NCBI GenBank assembly: GCA_004294225.1
Contig: REBA01000019.1
Location: 1-56,577 of the forward strand
DNA: 56,577 nucleotides
Direction: 5' to 3'
From: Cytophagales bacterium
GTDB lineage: Bacteria; Bacteroidota; Bacteroidia; Cytophagales; Cytophagaceae
The translations under genes and the position numbers were made by a program. Shown one piece after another: positions 55,262 to 56,577 of this stretch (its first letter is position 1; each line of letters opens with the position of its first letter). The notes below the pieces were generated by a model. That model saw only the letters and a list, made by a program, of their open reading frames with translations. It was not told where the DNA came from and made no database searches.

Positions 55262-55583
55262 AATTATTCCTATTTTATATTGTGTACAAATAGAATCATT
55301 ATTTTTATTAATTGCAACAAATATGTAATTTTTTTTAGTTTTAAATATTATTTGTATTATTAAATAGTTGATAATAAATAATAAATATTTTTATCACTTT
55401 ATTAGTTTATCACTTTATTTATTTTCTGACATATTAGCTTTTTTAAAGATAATATTGATAAAATGCAATATTTAATTCGTGATTTAATTAATGATATAAA
55501 TAATAATAATACAATTAATAATATTTTTTTTGGCTTCGTTAAGTTTTGTAAATTGCTTGAATGTTAAGTAAAATCTATTAATT
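55262..55583. other. AT-rich divergent spacer
   Basis: This 322-nt spacer separates the divergent TerB-like and channel-like genes. Apart from the candidate TerB promoter it holds long A/T runs and no open frame with features. The promoter of the channel-like gene must lie here, but I see no exact TAnnTTTG match. Confidence 0.5.
55287..55321 (-). promoter_or_regulatory. Candidate promoter of the TerB-like gene
   Basis: TCTATTTG (minus strand, 55294-55287) differs in one base from TAnnTTTG; TTG at 55317-55315 lies 20 nt upstream, the usual -33 distance. It would give a leader of about 20 nt before the ATG at 55261. Confidence 0.35.
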
Positions 55584-56567
55584 ATGTTTTTGAAAACGGT
55601 AAGATGTTTAATCATCGGTCTATTCATTGTTTGCTTCCAGCCATTCAATTCCTATGCAAATCAAACAGCACCTGACACAGTTACTATAGGTTCTTATATA
55701 ATAAGTCTTCACGATATTAATTTTAAAGACAAAGAATACACTATAAGGTTTTGGTTATGGATGCTTTATAATAATAAAGAATTTGACTTTGAGAATAGAG
55801 TAGAAGTGCCCAATGCTAAAAGTATTGAAAAGCCTGATGTTTTTGTTGATAGCATAAATGGTCAAAATTGGGTTTTGTTGAAAATGAAATGTGTGATGAA
55901 GCAGGCTTGGAAAGTGAACGATTTCCCTTTTGATAAACAAAGCTTGATTGTGAAGATTGAGAATTCAGCTTTTGATAATACTAGCTTCGTGTTTAAGCCA
56001 GATAATTTTGGCAAACATGTAGACCCTCACCTGGCGGTAGATGGTTGGCAATTTAAAAATATGATTACTAAAACAACAACAAGCAGCTATAATACTGCTT
56101 TTGGAGACAGAAGATTACAAAACCCCTACACAGAGTACGATTGTTATGAAATCAGTTTTGACCTGCAAAGAGATGCTTGGGGCTTGTTTCTAAAAATATT
56201 TATTGGAATGTATGTGGCATTTATGATTGGTTACGTGAGCTTCTTTATACACGTAGATCATATAGAAGCCAGTTTTGGGCTTCAAGTGGGAGGGCTTTTT
56301 GCCGCTGTTGGAAACAAATATATTACAGATTCTGCTTTGCCTGAGACATCTTCATTTACCTTAGTTGACTCCCTTCATGCTCTGACATTTATTTATCTAT
56401 TTATCATTATTTTTATTAGTGTTATTGTACTGTTATTTTATAAGAAGAAACATTATTTATTTTCTAATAAGATTATAAAGGTTGCCTCTATAGCTGTTTT
56501 GGGCTCTTATATTTTATTAAATTTAATTCTTATTCTTTCTGCAATTCACGATGTTGGATTTAATTAA
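55584..56567 (+). CDS. Pentameric ligand-gated ion channel (Cys-loop superfamily) homologue
   Basis: 327 residues with a signal peptide (about 6-25). An extracellular beta-rich domain follows (about 30-198), with the superfamily motif DFPFDKQ at 113-119 at the Cys-loop region but no Cys-loop disulfide, as in other bacterial members. Four membrane spans come next: M1 about 201-224, M2 about 228-247, M3 about 262-286, M4 about 297-320. From memory, the M1-M2 link and M2 align without gaps to the bacterial channel GLIC over 27 residues, ending at ALP; TLVD then begins M3 as in GLIC (TLID). M2 would put F at 9', G at 2' and 6' and K at 15'. Ligand and ion selectivity are unknown. Complete gene. 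Confidence 0.82.
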   Translation: MFLKTVRCLIIGLFIVCFQPFNSYANQTAPDTVTIGSYIISLHDINFKDKEYTIRFWLWMLYNNKEFDFENRVEVPNAKSIEKPDVFVDSINGQNWVLLKMKCVMKQAWKVNDFPFDKQSLIVKIENSAFDNTSFVFKPDNFGKHVDPHLAVDGWQFKNMITKTTTSSYNTAFGDRRLQNPYTEYDCYEISFDLQRDAWGLFLKIFIGMYVAFMIGYVSFFIHVDHIEASFGLQVGGLFAAVGNKYITDSALPETSSFTLVDSLHALTFIYLFIIIFISVIVLLFYKKKHYLFSNKIIKVASIAVLGSYILLNLILILSAIHDVGFN

Positions 56568-56577
56568 TTTTGTTTTT

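Noticed and set aside
1..56577. tRNA, rRNA, CRISPR array or insertion sequence
   Set aside because: No cloverleaf-like spacer, rRNA-like block, regularly spaced repeats or transposase frame was seen by eye; a tRNAscan or Infernal run would be decisive.

Overview
The window looks like an AT-rich chromosomal segment of a Bacteroidota (Bacteroidetes) bacterium. The evidence is a type IX secretion / gliding-motility locus (porP, gldK, gldL, gldM, gldN, plus a separate gldJ), several families largely restricted to this phylum (DUF4175, DUF4271, DUF6132, Ig-like lipoproteins), Bacteroidota lipoprotein signals, few Shine-Dalgarno sequences, and a few candidate TAnnTTTG-type promoters. I cannot name a genus. 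I saw no rRNA, tRNA, CRISPR array or insertion sequence.

Layout. 1-3956: one fused type IIG-like restriction-modification gene set between non-coding flanks that share short inverted and direct repeats; this is the most accessory-looking part. 3957-9331: leftward run of a TPR protein, an M61 peptidase and an ABC exporter. 9698-20199: leftward housekeeping run: peptide-binding lipoprotein, DUF4175 protein, RsbW-like ATPase, YbeY, MnmG, a methyltransferase and an Ig-like lipoprotein. Two near-perfect parS (ParB-binding) palindromes lie between ybeY and mnmG, which suggests the origin-proximal part of the chromosome. 20287-28863: exonuclease III, ComF, GldJ, an M1 peptidase, HemW, and a DUF4271-HemD pair. 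28994-34749: rightward porP-gldKLMN operon, closed by a strong bidirectional hairpin. 34801-41297: cysteine desulfurase and GlmM (leftward), then MazG and UvrA (rightward). 41281-44339: compact leftward cluster for sulfur, thiol or metal handling (Crp/Fnr regulator, DUF2892, DUF6132, HMA domain, rhodanese, thioredoxin, and a rhodanese-thioredoxin fusion lipoprotein). It includes a small membrane-protein gene broken by one amber codon. 44494-48970: rightward pstS-pstC-pstA-pstB-phoU operon preceded by a Pho-box-like tandem repeat. 49124-55261: lipoprotein, D-lactate dehydrogenase, deoxyhypusine-synthase-like enzyme, GH3 glycosidase with a PA14 insert, TerB-like protein. 55584-56567: a protein with the architecture of a pentameric ligand-gated ion channel.

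The observations I would check first are the channel homologue at the right end, the parS pair, the thiol cluster with its repeated GCxSGxC motif and amber-broken member, the Pho box, and the repeat-flanked restriction gene. All family assignments come from reading motifs and overall architecture by eye; no database search was run.
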